64,000 nucleotides of DNA from Nguyenibacter vanlangensis (GTDB lineage Bacteria > Pseudomonadota > Alphaproteobacteria > Acetobacterales > Acetobacteraceae), in NCBI RefSeq assembly GCF_038719015.1, contig NZ_CP152276.1, positions 3,737,501 through 3,801,500 on the forward strand. Reading direction: 5' to 3'. The notes beneath the pieces were generated by a model, which was not told the DNA's origin, did not search any database, and saw only the letters and a program-made list of their open reading frames with translations. Below, piece by piece: positions 1 through 8,153 of this stretch; within the stretch, counting starts at the first letter, position 1, and each line of letters opens with the position of its first letter. The translations under genes and the position numbers were made by a program.

Positions 1-1925
1 TCGGCATCTCGGCCAACCTGCTCAGCCTGGGCGCGATCGATTTCGGCATGATCGTCGACGGCTCGCTGGTGATCGTCGAAAACCTGATCGCCCACCGCCG
101 GCGCGGCGATACCGCCGACCTGCGCACCCAGGTCGTGTCCTCGGTCATGCAGGTGATCCGTCCCGTCGGCTTCGCGATCCTGGTCATCATCATGGTCTAC
201 CTGCCGATCCTGACCCTGCAGGGGATCGAGGGAAAGATGTTCCGCCCGATGGCCCAGACCATCATCATGGCGCTGCTGGCGTCCCTGGCCTACTGCATGG
301 TCTGCGTGCCGGTGATCGCCGCGCTGGCCCTGCGCCACGCCCCCGCCCATGGCGACACGCGCCTGGTGGCGATGCTGCGCCGCCGCTACCGCCCCGTCGT
401 GCTGTGGGGCGAGGCCCATCCCGGCCCTCTGTTCGGCGCCACCTTCGCCGTCTTCCTCCTCTCGGTGTTCCTGGCCACCCGCCTGGGCGGCGAATTCATC
501 CCCCAGTTGGGCGAGGGCGCGCTGGTCGTCACCTCCACCCGCCTGCCCAGCGCCTCGCTGCCCACCGTGCTGCACTCCGTCCAGCGCGAGGAACAGATCC
601 TCAAGCGCTTCCCCGAGGTCGCGACCGTGGTCAGCAACACCGGCACCTCGGCCATCCCCACCGACCCGATGGGCGTCAACGAAACCGACAGCTTCATCTT
701 CCTCAAGGACCCGTCGCAGTGGCGCACCGCCAGCACGCAAGAAGGGCTGGTGACCGCCATCGACAAGGTCCTGCGCGACCAGTTGCCCGACGCCCAGTTC
801 TCCTGGAGCCAGCCGGTGCAGATGCGCATGGACGATCTGCTGTCCGGCGTCCGGACCCAGATCGCGGTCTCGATCTACGGTCCCGACCTCGACATGCTCT
901 CCCGCCTGGGCGACCAGGTGGCCGCGGCGCTGAACGGCGTGCCCGGCGCCGCCGACGTGGCGCCGCAGGGCGACGGCACGCTGCCCTTCATCCATGTCGA
1001 TGTCGACCGCCGGCGCGCGGCGCAGATGAACGTGCCGCTGTCCGAGATCCTGGACACGGTCGAGGCCGTGGGCGGCCATATCGGCCGGCCCGTCATCGTC
1101 GACAACGCCGTGGTCAACACCCAGATCCGCTTCGACCCCGCCCAGGTCGGCTCCCGCGACGCCATCGCCCGCCTGCGCGTCCGCCGGGCGGACGGGCAGG
1201 GGACGGTGCTGCTGTCGCAGGTGGCCGACATCGCGGTGGCCGACGGCCCCCCGCGCATCAGCCGCGACCGCATCCAGCGCCGCCTGGTGGTGCAGGCCAA
1301 TGTGCGCGGGCGCGACCTCAGCTCCTACGTCGCCGCCGCCCAGGCCGCCGTCGCGGCGCGGGTGCATCTCCCCCCCGGCTACCGTATGATCTGGCAGGGC
1401 CAGTTCCGCAACCTGCAATCGGCCATGGCCCGGCTCGACATCGTGGTGCCGATCGCGCTGGCGCTGATCTTCGCCCTGCTGGTGGTGGCCCTGGGCGCGG
1501 TCCGGCCGGCGTTGCTGGTGTTCGTCAACCTGCCGGTGGCCGCGACCGGGGGCATCCTCATGCTCTGGGCGCGCGGCCTGCCCTTCAGCATCTCGGCGGG
1601 CATCGGCTTCATCGCGCTGTTCGGGGTGGCCATCCTCAACGGCGTGGTGCTGGTCAGCTACATCCAGCATCTGCGCGCGCGCGGCATCCCGGTCGCCCGC
1701 GCGGCCTTCGAGGCCGCCGAGGAGCGCTTCCGCCCGGTCATCGCCACCGCCCTGGTCGCCAGCCTCGGCTTCTTCCCCATGGCCTTCTCCACCAGCGCGG
1801 GGGCCGAGGTCGAACGCCCCCTGGCCAGCGTGGTGATCGGCGGCCTTGTCTCATCGACCCTGTTGACCTTGCTGGTGCTGCCGTCGCTCTATGCACGGGT
1901 GATGCGCGACAGAAGCGACGCATGA
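1..1925 (+). CDS. Heavy-metal efflux RND pump, CusA/CzcA family (3' part)
   Basis: The frame is open from base 3, so the start lies left of the window; about 640 residues of an expected 1,030-1,070 are visible. The inner-membrane RND protein exports metal cations by proton antiport, normally with a periplasmic adaptor and an outer-membrane channel, neither of which is in view. The visible part begins in transmembrane helix 4 with GAIDFGMIVDG followed by VEN, the heavy-metal RND signature with its proton-relay aspartate. The second periplasmic domain follows, then a terminal helix bundle with GVAILNGVVLVS. A two-component system starts 40 bases downstream, as in many cus/czc loci. The metal (Cu/Ag or Co/Zn/Cd) cannot be decided from this half. 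Confidence 0.93.
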   Translation, partial: GISANLLSLGAIDFGMIVDGSLVIVENLIAHRRRGDTADLRTQVVSSVMQVIRPVGFAILVIIMVYLPILTLQGIEGKMFRPMAQTIIMALLASLAYCMVCVPVIAALALRHAPAHGDTRLVAMLRRRYRPVVLWGEAHPGPLFGATFAVFLLSVFLATRLGGEFIPQLGEGALVVTSTRLPSASLPTVLHSVQREEQILKRFPEVATVVSNTGTSAIPTDPMGVNETDSFIFLKDPSQWRTASTQEGLVTAIDKVLRDQLPDAQFSWSQPVQMRMDDLLSGVRTQIAVSIYGPDLDMLSRLGDQVAAALNGVPGAADVAPQGDGTLPFIHVDVDRRRAAQMNVPLSEILDTVEAVGGHIGRPVIVDNAVVNTQIRFDPAQVGSRDAIARLRVRRADGQGTVLLSQVADIAVADGPPRISRDRIQRRLVVQANVRGRDLSSYVAAAQAAVAARVHLPPGYRMIWQGQFRNLQSAMARLDIVVPIALALIFALLVVALGAVRPALLVFVNLPVAATGGILMLWARGLPFSISAGIGFIALFGVAILNGVVLVSYIQHLRARGIPVARAAFEAAEERFRPVIATALVASLGFFPMAFSTSAGAEVERPLASVVIGGLVSSTLLTLLVLPSLYARVMRDRSDA

Positions 1926-1965
1926 CGCGGACGGACATCCGTCCGCGCGGGCAAGGAGGGCATCG

Positions 1966-2634
1966 GTGCGGATCCTGATCGTCGAGGACGAAGCCGCCCT
2001 GGGCTCGGCGGTGCGGGACCGGCTCCGCCGCGCCGGCCACGCCGTGGACTGGTTCACCACGCTGGACGATTCCCGCGCCGCGCTCTCCGCCGCCGCCTAT
2101 GATTTCCTGCTGCTCGATCTCGGCCTGCCCGACGGCAGCGGCCGCGACCTGCTGCGGCAGGTCCGGCGCGGCGGCTCGGCCATGGCCATCCTGATCACCA
2201 CCGCGCAGGACCAGATCAGCGACCGCATCGCCGGCCTGTCCGACGGCGCGGACGACTATATCGTCAAGCCCTACGATTTCGACGAACTGCTCGCCCGGCT
2301 CGACGCGGTCTCGCGCCGCTACGTCGCCCTGGTCGACAACCGCCTGGAACTGGGCGAGGTCGAAATCGACCTCGCCCGCCGCCGCATGTCCCGCCTGGGA
2401 CAGGACGTGGCACTGACCGCGCGCGAATGGGCGGTGATCGAATTGCTGGCCCGCCGCGCCGGCGCCATCTGCTCGCGTGAACAGATCGAGGACGCGCTCT
2501 ACGGCCTGGGCGAGGAAATCGAAAGCAACGCGATCGAGGTCTTCGTCAGCCGCGTCCGCAAGAAGGTCGGCCCCGGCCTGATCCGCACCGTGCGCGGCCG
2601 CGGCTACTGCCTGGCGCGCGGGGCCGGGGCATGA
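1966..2634 (+). CDS. OmpR/PhoB-family response regulator
   Basis: A 222-residue two-domain regulator. The receiver domain (about 1-115) has the acidic pocket E7-D8, phospho-acceptor D51 in LLLDLGLPDGSG, T79 and K101. The C-terminal winged helix (about 125-218) ends in VRTVRGRGY-type sequence (IRTVRGRGYCL), typical of OmpR/PhoB regulators. The start is GTG with a strong AAGGAGGG Shine-Dalgarno at 1953-1960. The stop overlaps the kinase start by ATGA. Lying directly behind an RND metal pump, it probably controls that pump in response to metal, like CusR/CzcR; this is inferred from position. Confidence 0.93.
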   Translation: MRILIVEDEAALGSAVRDRLRRAGHAVDWFTTLDDSRAALSAAAYDFLLLDLGLPDGSGRDLLRQVRRGGSAMAILITTAQDQISDRIAGLSDGADDYIVKPYDFDELLARLDAVSRRYVALVDNRLELGEVEIDLARRRMSRLGQDVALTAREWAVIELLARRAGAICSREQIEDALYGLGEEIESNAIEVFVSRVRKKVGPGLIRTVRGRGYCLARGAGA

Positions 2635-4070
2635 TGACGGCTGTCCCCGCCGCGCCCCGCTGGACCCTGGCCGCGCGCATCGTCGCCTGGGTGCTGGCCG
2701 TGGTGCTGGGCTGCCTGCTGCTGCTGGGCGCCCTGGTCGCCGGCTTCACCCGCTACGAGGTCACGGAACGGCTGGACAATTCGTTGCAGGAGGTCGCGGA
2801 ACGGCTGGAATTCGTCATCTCCGCGATCGGCGCCGCCCCGCGCGGCGACGACGTCGCCCGCCTGCCCCAGGTCGGGCCGCGCACGCTCGCCTACCAGATC
2901 GCGACCCCGGACGGACGGCTGGTGCTGCGCTCGCAGAACGCGCCGGACCATCCCTTCGTGCCGCTGCTGCAGCCGGGCTTCTACGACCGGCCGCGCTTTC
3001 GGGTCTATGTCGTCCAGGCGACCGACGGCGGCCATTACATCCTGGTCGGCGAACCCACCTTCCACCGGCGCGAGGCCGTGCGCCGCGCCACGCTGATCTC
3101 CATCCTGCCGATGGTGGTCTTCCTGCCCTGCGTGTGGCTGCTGGTGCGCTGGGTGGTGCGCCGCGCCCTGCGCCCCCTGACCGACCTCCAGGTCGAAATC
3201 CGCGCCCGCGGCGGCGGCAACCTCACCCCCATCCCGCCTCTGAACCTGCCCGACGAGTTGCTGCCCATCCACGCCGCGCTCAATTCCCTGCTGGACCGGC
3301 TGAAGAAGGCACTCTCGACCGAACGCGCCTTCGCCGCCAACGCGGCGCACGAGCTGCGCAACCCGATCGGCGCCCTGCTGGCCCAGGCCCAGATGCTGCG
3401 CGAACAGATGCACGACCGGACGCACGAACCGGGCGCCCCCCGCCGCCTGGCCGGCATGATCGCGCAGATCCGCCGCCTCGGCCGCATGACGGAAAAGCTG
3501 CTGCAACTCTCCCGTGCCGCCTCGGGCGCGGCCATCGCCGACGACCGGTTCGACCTGATCGCCGTGCTGCACGTCCTGGCCGACGAATTCCAGGATACGC
3601 CTCCCGCCTTCCGCGAGGTCGTGGTGACCTGCGACGGCATGGATTCGCTGATCGTCCGGGGCGACATCGACGCCGCGGGCATCCTGTTCCGCAACCTGAT
3701 CGAAAACGCCGCCAACCACGGCACGCCCGGCACGCCGATCACGGTCGCGCTGTCGCGCCCGGGCCATGTCGACATTATCCATGTCGACATCATCAACGAT
3801 TGCCCGGCCCTGCCGCCCGCCATCCTGCGCCGCCTGACCGAACCCTTCGTGCGGGGCGACAGTCCGTCCGACGGCAGCGGCCTCGGCCTGGCCATCGTCG
3901 CCAGCATCGCCGGCCAGATGGGCGCCGGGCTGGACATCGCCTCCCCCCTGCCGGACCACGACCGGGGGTTCCGCGCCCGCATCACACTGGCCGCCCACCA
4001 GCCCGTGCCCGCGGCACGCCCCGGCCCGGCCGCCCGCGCGCTCCGCGTCGCTACAGCACAGCCATCATGA
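2631..4070 (+). CDS. Membrane sensor histidine kinase
   Basis: The 479-residue partner of the preceding regulator, overlapping it by ATGA. One membrane segment lies at about 15-40, a periplasmic sensor region at 45-150, a second segment at about 153-175, then a HAMP-like linker. The phospho-accepting H240 sits in AAHELRNPIGALLAQ. The ATP-binding domain has the N box (NLIENAANH, N359) and a late glycine box DGSGLGLAI (414-422). The region normally holding DxGxG reads INDCPALP, a variant seen in some kinases. Just before it lies a perfect-length 15-base tandem duplication giving HVDII twice. Its 3' end overlaps the convergent downstream gene by 20 bases. Confidence 0.92.
   Translation: MMTAVPAAPRWTLAARIVAWVLAVVLGCLLLLGALVAGFTRYEVTERLDNSLQEVAERLEFVISAIGAAPRGDDVARLPQVGPRTLAYQIATPDGRLVLRSQNAPDHPFVPLLQPGFYDRPRFRVYVVQATDGGHYILVGEPTFHRREAVRRATLISILPMVVFLPCVWLLVRWVVRRALRPLTDLQVEIRARGGGNLTPIPPLNLPDELLPIHAALNSLLDRLKKALSTERAFAANAAHELRNPIGALLAQAQMLREQMHDRTHEPGAPRRLAGMIAQIRRLGRMTEKLLQLSRAASGAAIADDRFDLIAVLHVLADEFQDTPPAFREVVVTCDGMDSLIVRGDIDAAGILFRNLIENAANHGTPGTPITVALSRPGHVDIIHVDIINDCPALPPAILRRLTEPFVRGDSPSDGSGLGLAIVASIAGQMGAGLDIASPLPDHDRGFRARITLAAHQPVPAARPGPAARALRVATAQPS
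3765..3794 (+). repeat. 15-bp tandem duplication inside the kinase gene
   Basis: Two copies of CATGTCGACAT(T/C)ATC lie head to tail, differing at one base, and translate as a duplicated HVDII just ahead of the nucleotide-binding G1 region of the histidine kinase. Confidence 0.85.
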
Positions 4071-4704
4071 TCCGGTGCAGGTGATCCTCCGCGCCCACCG
4101 CGATCTCCATGCCCTCCTGCGCCCCGATCCCGCCCAACACCGCGTCACCCGCGTCACCGGGCCGGCGTTCCAGCACGATGGCGCACAGCACCCCGTCCCC
4201 CCGGTGCAGGATCACCCGGTCCTGCCGCCGCACCGGCGCCCCCGGCGAGACGATCAGCATCGCGCCCAGGCGAAAGACCGGGTCGAACGCGTCGCTGTCG
4301 ATCGTCACGGCATACAGGTCGGGCTCGGCCAGCCCCGGCACGTCCCAACTGTCCCAGTGCCGCCCGGCCGGATGGCCAGCGGCATCGAACATCCCCCCCT
4401 GCTCCAGTTGCGACAGGTGCGACAGGCGCAGCCGCGACCGCCCGGCCGGGCGGTGCGGCGCGCGGGGCACGGCCTGCCCCGCCATCAGCCGGCCGAACGC
4501 CTCCAGCGTCAGGCCGGTGGCATCCAGCACCCGCGCCAGGCTCTCGGTCCCCGGCCAGCGCGGCCGCCCCGCCGGGGTCGCGCGCTTCGACGGGTTGAAG
4601 CTGGTGCCGTCCAGCCCCGCCGCCCGCGCCAGCCCCGACGGCGTCAGCCCCCGCTCGGCGGCCAGCACGTCCAGCGCGTGCCAGATATCGTCATGGCGGA
4701 TCAT
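4051..4704 (-). CDS. XRE-type regulator with S24 (LexA-like) C-terminal domain
   Basis: A 217-residue protein. The N-terminal helix-turn-helix (about 1-65) contains LARAAGLDGTSFNPSKR, in which recognition-helix residues are plausible. The C-terminal half resembles S24/LexA peptidases, with a DSD serine region (IDSDAFDPVFRLG) and a beta-rich core. The catalytic lysine expected about 37 residues after the serine is absent, since this stretch reads GVLCAIVLERR. It may therefore bind DNA without self-cleavage. The start overlaps the stop of the upstream small gene by ATGA, and its 3' end overlaps the kinase gene convergently. Nothing nearby suggests a prophage. The regulated genes are unknown. 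Confidence 0.8.
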   Translation of the reverse strand: MIRHDDIWHALDVLAAERGLTPSGLARAAGLDGTSFNPSKRATPAGRPRWPGTESLARVLDATGLTLEAFGRLMAGQAVPRAPHRPAGRSRLRLSHLSQLEQGGMFDAAGHPAGRHWDSWDVPGLAEPDLYAVTIDSDAFDPVFRLGAMLIVSPGAPVRRQDRVILHRGDGVLCAIVLERRPGDAGDAVLGGIGAQEGMEIAVGAEDHLHRIMMAVL

Positions 4705-4961
4705 CGCCCGGCGCCGCCGCCGGAAGCCGTGGTTGCCCGGGCCGTGATCGCCGGGGCCATGATCTCGGAGTCATGGCGCGCCACCCCCGCCGCCGTGGCC
4801 CGGTACCGCCCGGCCGCGTCGCGCGCCACCAGCCCCATGCCCGCCATCCGCTCCAGGCAGGGCTGGTCCTTCAGCCCCTCGGGCCGCCCCGCCGCGCCGC
4901 ACAGGATCAGCCGGTGCAGCGCCGACCGGCAGCAGGTCTCCAGATAGGGTTCGCTCCACAT
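4701..4961 (-). CDS. Small hypothetical protein
   Basis: I do not recognise this 86-residue protein (starting MWSEPYLETC, ATG at 4961). It has two Cys near the N-terminus and an internal stretch (MAGMGLVARDAAGRYRAT) that looks like a small winged-helix wing, so it may be a minor DNA-binding or adaptor protein. Support for coding comes from position: it lies between the oxygenase gene and the S24 regulator on the same strand, 43 bases after the first and overlapping the second by ATGA. A longer frame runs up to 5093 but would overlap the oxygenase. Confidence 0.6.
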   Translation of the reverse strand: MWSEPYLETCCRSALHRLILCGAAGRPEGLKDQPCLERMAGMGLVARDAAGRYRATAAGVARHDSEIMAPAITARATTASGGGAGR

Positions 4962-5004
4962 GGCGCGCAGGATCGGCGTTTCCGCCGCCGCTGGCAACAG
5001 GCGC

Positions 5005-6078
5005 TCACGCCGTTTCGGTCCGCCCCATGGCCGCCCGGTTGGCCTGCTTGATCGCCGCCGCCGCGTCATCGAACACGAAAGGCAGGCAGGCATGGCGCCG
5101 CCCCCGGGTGACGGGCGTCACCGCATGCAGCAGCCCGCAGGAAAATACCAGCGCCCCGCCCGCCGGCGGGCAGAATCCCGGCCCCCCGAATTCCGGAAAG
5201 GACACCGCGCCGCCCTCGAATCCGTCATTCAGGTTGATCGACACGGCAAAGCGCCGATGCGCCGCCGCCGCCACCGTATTGTCGCGATGCGGGCCGAAAC
5301 AGCCCTGCTCGCCGGAATCGTAGCAGGCCAGGATCAGCCGATCCATCTGCGTGGCCTGGAACTGGAACGCCTTGTGGATCTCCGGCACCACGCGGCGGAT
5401 GATCCGCGCCTGCACCTGCCCCACCAGCCCCCGGTCCCGCAGCCGGCAATCGCGCCGCCGCTTGAACCCCGGATCGGCCACCGCCACCGACCGCCCCGGC
5501 ACCTGCTCGGTCAGCATGCCCGACGGCACGCTCTCCTGCGCGTGATAATACGCCATCAATTGCCGGCAGAACGCGGGCTCGAACACGTCCGCCAGCATCA
5601 GCGCCGGCACGGGCACCGGCGCGGCCGGGGCGATCGGCCTCATGCGGCACAGCAGACCGACCATCCGCTCCGCCACCCCCGGCCCGTCCGGCTGCACCGC
5701 GGCAATCCGCAGCATCGGATCGACGACCATCCAATACGGCGCCTCCTGCTCCGCCAGGCCGTACAAGGTGGTCACCGCACGGTCCGCGTCGCGAAAGAAC
5801 CGCATGCCCGGCGGCATTTCGCCCAACCGCGCCTCGTCCTCCGGATCGGTCGAAACGCCGAAGAAATGGCTGCGCACCCCATCCAGCACCGCCCCCGCCG
5901 CGCGCAGATGCGCCAGCGCCGCGCCCACCCCCGCCTGGGTCGACGAGCGAAAGAAATACAGCAGGACCGACCGCCCCGCCGCCATGTCGAAACTATAGGT
6001 CCCGAACGGCGTGGTGCAGCGCTGCACGAACCAGGGCGCCGGATCTCCGACAAGCAACGCACGGGCGGACGACATCAC
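5005..6078 (-). CDS. Redoxin-like / 2OG-Fe(II) oxygenase fusion protein
   Basis: A 357-residue protein with two domains. Residues 1-145 look like a thioredoxin-fold redoxin (GDPAPWF, then LLYFFRSSTQAG), but the peroxidatic Cys position carries no Cys, so peroxidase chemistry is unlikely. Residues about 160-340 are a 2-oxoglutarate/Fe(II) oxygenase of the prolyl-4-hydroxylase type: H264-x-D266 in FGPHRDNT and H318 complete the iron triad, and R327 (PVTRGRR) would hold 2OG. The substrate is unknown. It may lead an operon with the small protein and the S24 regulator downstream. An alternative start is the adjacent Met at 6075. Confidence 0.85.
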   Translation of the reverse strand: MMSSARALLVGDPAPWFVQRCTTPFGTYSFDMAAGRSVLLYFFRSSTQAGVGAALAHLRAAGAVLDGVRSHFFGVSTDPEDEARLGEMPPGMRFFRDADRAVTTLYGLAEQEAPYWMVVDPMLRIAAVQPDGPGVAERMVGLLCRMRPIAPAAPVPVPALMLADVFEPAFCRQLMAYYHAQESVPSGMLTEQVPGRSVAVADPGFKRRRDCRLRDRGLVGQVQARIIRRVVPEIHKAFQFQATQMDRLILACYDSGEQGCFGPHRDNTVAAAAHRRFAVSINLNDGFEGGAVSFPEFGGPGFCPPAGGALVFSCGLLHAVTPVTRGRRHACLPFVFDDAAAAIKQANRAAMGRTETA

Positions 6079-6157
6079 GGGGGGCCTCGATCACACGGTC
6101 CCGAAACACTAGGCCGATTCGCCCATCCCGCAACATCGGGGAAAATGAAGCGCCCCC

Positions 6158-7075
6158 TCACGGCCTTGGCCGGCCGGACATCGCCGTCGCGGCCAGAATG
6201 CCTGCCAGCCAGTCGGCAAAGACCTGCAGGCGGCGCGACAGGTGCCGCCGATGCGGGTACAGCAGCGCCATCGGCAGCGGCGCGGCCCGCCGGTCCGCCA
6301 TCACTTCCACCAGTTCTCCCGTCTCCAGATGGCCCCGCACGTCATAGGCCGGCACCTGGATCAGCCCCAGCCCGGCCAGGCAGCAGGCGATCAGCCCCTC
6401 GGCGCTGTTGACCGTCACCCGCCCGGCCGGCGCCGCGCTCCGGATCTGCCCCTCGGCCATCCATTCCCAGTCCTCGACCCGCCCCGTGGCGGGCGAGGCA
6501 TAGCGCACCACCTGATGCGCCGTCAGGTCGGCCGGCCCGCGCGGCACGCCATGCCGCGCCAGATAGGCCGGGCTGGCGACGTTGATCAGCGCCAGTTCGC
6601 CGATCCGACGCGCGATCAGCCCGGACTCGTGCAGCGGTCCCACCCGCAGCGCGCAATCGATCCCCTCTTCCACCAGATTGGCCGCGCGGTCGCTTACCCC
6701 CAGCACGATCTCGATCCCCGGATAGCGGTCCAGGAAATCCGGCAGGGCAGGGGCGACGATCAGCCGTCCGATCCGCCCGGGCATGTCCACCCGCAGGACC
6801 CCGCGCGGCCCGACCGCGTCCCGCCGGAACAGCGCCTCGGCCTCTTCCATGTCGGCGATCAGCCGCACGCAATGCTCGTAGAACGCCGCCCCGTCCGGTG
6901 TGGGCGCGACCGAACGCGTCGTGCGCGCCAGCAGCCGCGCGCCCAGCCGCGCCTCCAGTTCCTGGATGGCGGTGGACACCGACGAACGCGGCATGTTCAG
7001 CCCGTCCGCCGCGCGGGTGAAACTCGCCGTCTCCACCACCCGGGCGAAGACGCGAAACAGTTCGATCCGGTCCAA
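6158..7075 (-). CDS. LysR-family transcriptional regulator
   Basis: A 305-residue LysR regulator. The N-terminal winged helix (about 1-60) contains FTRAADGLNMPRSSVSTAI and LEARLGARLLARTTR. The rest is a periplasmic-binding-like effector domain. It is divergent from the SDR gene, with a 132-base gap carrying a perfect inverted repeat (7115-7135), the usual layout when a LysR protein controls its neighbour. The sequence is close to the CrgA/YafC-like group that commonly regulates oxidoreductases. The effector is unknown. Confidence 0.9.
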   Translation of the reverse strand: MDRIELFRVFARVVETASFTRAADGLNMPRSSVSTAIQELEARLGARLLARTTRSVAPTPDGAAFYEHCVRLIADMEEAEALFRRDAVGPRGVLRVDMPGRIGRLIVAPALPDFLDRYPGIEIVLGVSDRAANLVEEGIDCALRVGPLHESGLIARRIGELALINVASPAYLARHGVPRGPADLTAHQVVRYASPATGRVEDWEWMAEGQIRSAAPAGRVTVNSAEGLIACCLAGLGLIQVPAYDVRGHLETGELVEVMADRRAAPLPMALLYPHRRHLSRRLQVFADWLAGILAATAMSGRPRP

Positions 7076-7114
7076 GGCACCTCCCGGTCAATTCCCGTTA
7101 TTGTTCGATTTTTA

Positions 7115-7135
7115 CGACATCTGTTGTCGATGTCG
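7115..7135. promoter_or_regulatory. Candidate LysR operator (inverted repeat)
   Basis: A perfect 7-base inverted repeat, CGACATC and GATGTCG with a 7-base spacer, lies between the divergent LysR and SDR genes. Its inner ATC-N7-GAT fits the loose T-N11-A symmetry of LysR sites. Confidence 0.5.
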
Positions 7136-7207
7136 CGACGTTTATGCCGAAACGCGCAACGCCTATCGTCCCGGGCAGGAACGCGGATGGCAGCAGGGAA
7201 CCCAGCC

Positions 7208-8011
7208 ATGATCGATCACAGCATTGCGGACCACGGCATTGCGGACCACGGAATCGGGGGAAAGACCGTCCTCATCGCCGGCGGTGCCAAGAATCTCGGC
7301 AGCCTGATCGCGCGCGACCTCGCCGCCCACGGCGCAAAGGCGATCGCCATCCATTACAACAGCGCCGCCACCCGGCCCGACGCCGACCGCACCCTGGCCG
7401 ACCTCAGGGCGGCAGGGGTCCAGGCGGTGGCGCTGCAGGCCGACCTGACCAGCGCCGGGGCCTGCGCCAGGCTCTTCGCCGACACGGTGGCGGCGATCGG
7501 CCGCCCCGACATCGCGATCAACACGGTCGGCAAGGTCTTGAAGAAGCCCATCGCCGAAACGACCGAGGCCGAGTTCGATTCGATGTTCGCCATCAACGCC
7601 AAGGCGGCCTATTTCTTCATCAAGGAAGCCGGCATCCATCTCAACGACAACGGCAAGCTGGTCACTTTGGTGACCTCGCTGCTGGGGGCCTACACCCCGT
7701 TCTATTCCACCTATGCGGGCGCCAAGGCCCCGGTCGAGCATTTCACCCGCGCCGCGTCCAAGGAATATGGCGCACGCGGCATCTCGGTCACCGCCATCGG
7801 TCCCGGCCCGATGGACACGCCCTTCTTCTACGGCCAGGAAGCGCCGGACGCCGTCGCCTACCACAAGCAGGCCGCCGCCCTGTCGGCCTTCACCAGGACC
7901 GGCCTGACCGACGTCGCGGACATCGCCCCCTTCGTCCGCTTCCTGGTGTCCGAAGGCTGGTGGATGACCGGCCAGACCATCCTGGTCAACGGCGGCTATA
8001 CGACGAAATAA
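7208..8011 (+). CDS. SDR-family NAD(P)-dependent oxidoreductase
   Basis: A 267-residue short-chain dehydrogenase. The nucleotide-binding Rossmann turn is GGAKNLG (25-31), the structural Asn is in INTVG, and the catalytic set is S157, Y169 and K173 (YAGAK). A C-terminal NGGYTTK matches SDR family endings. The ATG at 7208 is preferred because the Rossmann strand follows directly; the frame stays open far upstream but there overlaps the LysR gene antisense. The N-terminus contains a 15-base duplication (IADHG twice). It is probably controlled by the divergent LysR protein. The substrate is unknown. Confidence 0.92.
   Translation: MIDHSIADHGIADHGIGGKTVLIAGGAKNLGSLIARDLAAHGAKAIAIHYNSAATRPDADRTLADLRAAGVQAVALQADLTSAGACARLFADTVAAIGRPDIAINTVGKVLKKPIAETTEAEFDSMFAINAKAAYFFIKEAGIHLNDNGKLVTLVTSLLGAYTPFYSTYAGAKAPVEHFTRAASKEYGARGISVTAIGPGPMDTPFFYGQEAPDAVAYHKQAAALSAFTRTGLTDVADIAPFVRFLVSEGWWMTGQTILVNGGYTTK
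7223..7252 (+). repeat. 15-bp tandem duplication at SDR N-terminus
   Basis: Two copies of ATTGCGGACCACGG(C/A) in tandem encode IADHG twice just after the start codon; the preceding bases look like a more decayed third copy. Confidence 0.85.
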
Positions 8012-8063
8012 AGGCGGCGAAATAAAGGGCAGCGAAATAAACGGAAGCGAAATAAACGGCTTG
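8004..8063 (+). repeat. Four 15-bp tandem repeats spanning the SDR stop codon
   Basis: GAAATAAA recurs at 8004, 8019, 8034 and 8049, each followed by a GC-rich GG(C/G/A) segment, giving a 15-base period. The first copy supplies the TAA stop of the SDR gene, and every copy contains a TAA in the same frame. Confidence 0.9.
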
Positions 8064-8153
8064 GCCGGAACGCGCCGGCGTCCCCGGCGCGGCTTTGCGG
8101 CGTGCCGGATGCCGCGATACGCTCCTCGCGCAAACCCGCGCAGGAGAGCCGAC

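Noticed and set aside
2604..3998. 464-residue open frame on the minus strand opposite the kinase
   Set aside because: Composition is Gln/Gly/Ala/Arg-rich without any domain; the plus strand encodes a complete histidine kinase.
4051..4704. Prophage repressor marking a prophage
   Set aside because: No integrase, structural or lysis genes are nearby, and the neighbours are ordinary chromosomal genes.
6242..7207. N-terminal extension of the SDR protein
   Set aside because: It is antisense to the LysR gene; the SDR fold begins at the ATG at 7208.
8004..8063. CRISPR-like array
   Set aside because: The unit is 15 bases with no variable spacers of proper length and no cas genes; it is a simple tandem repeat.
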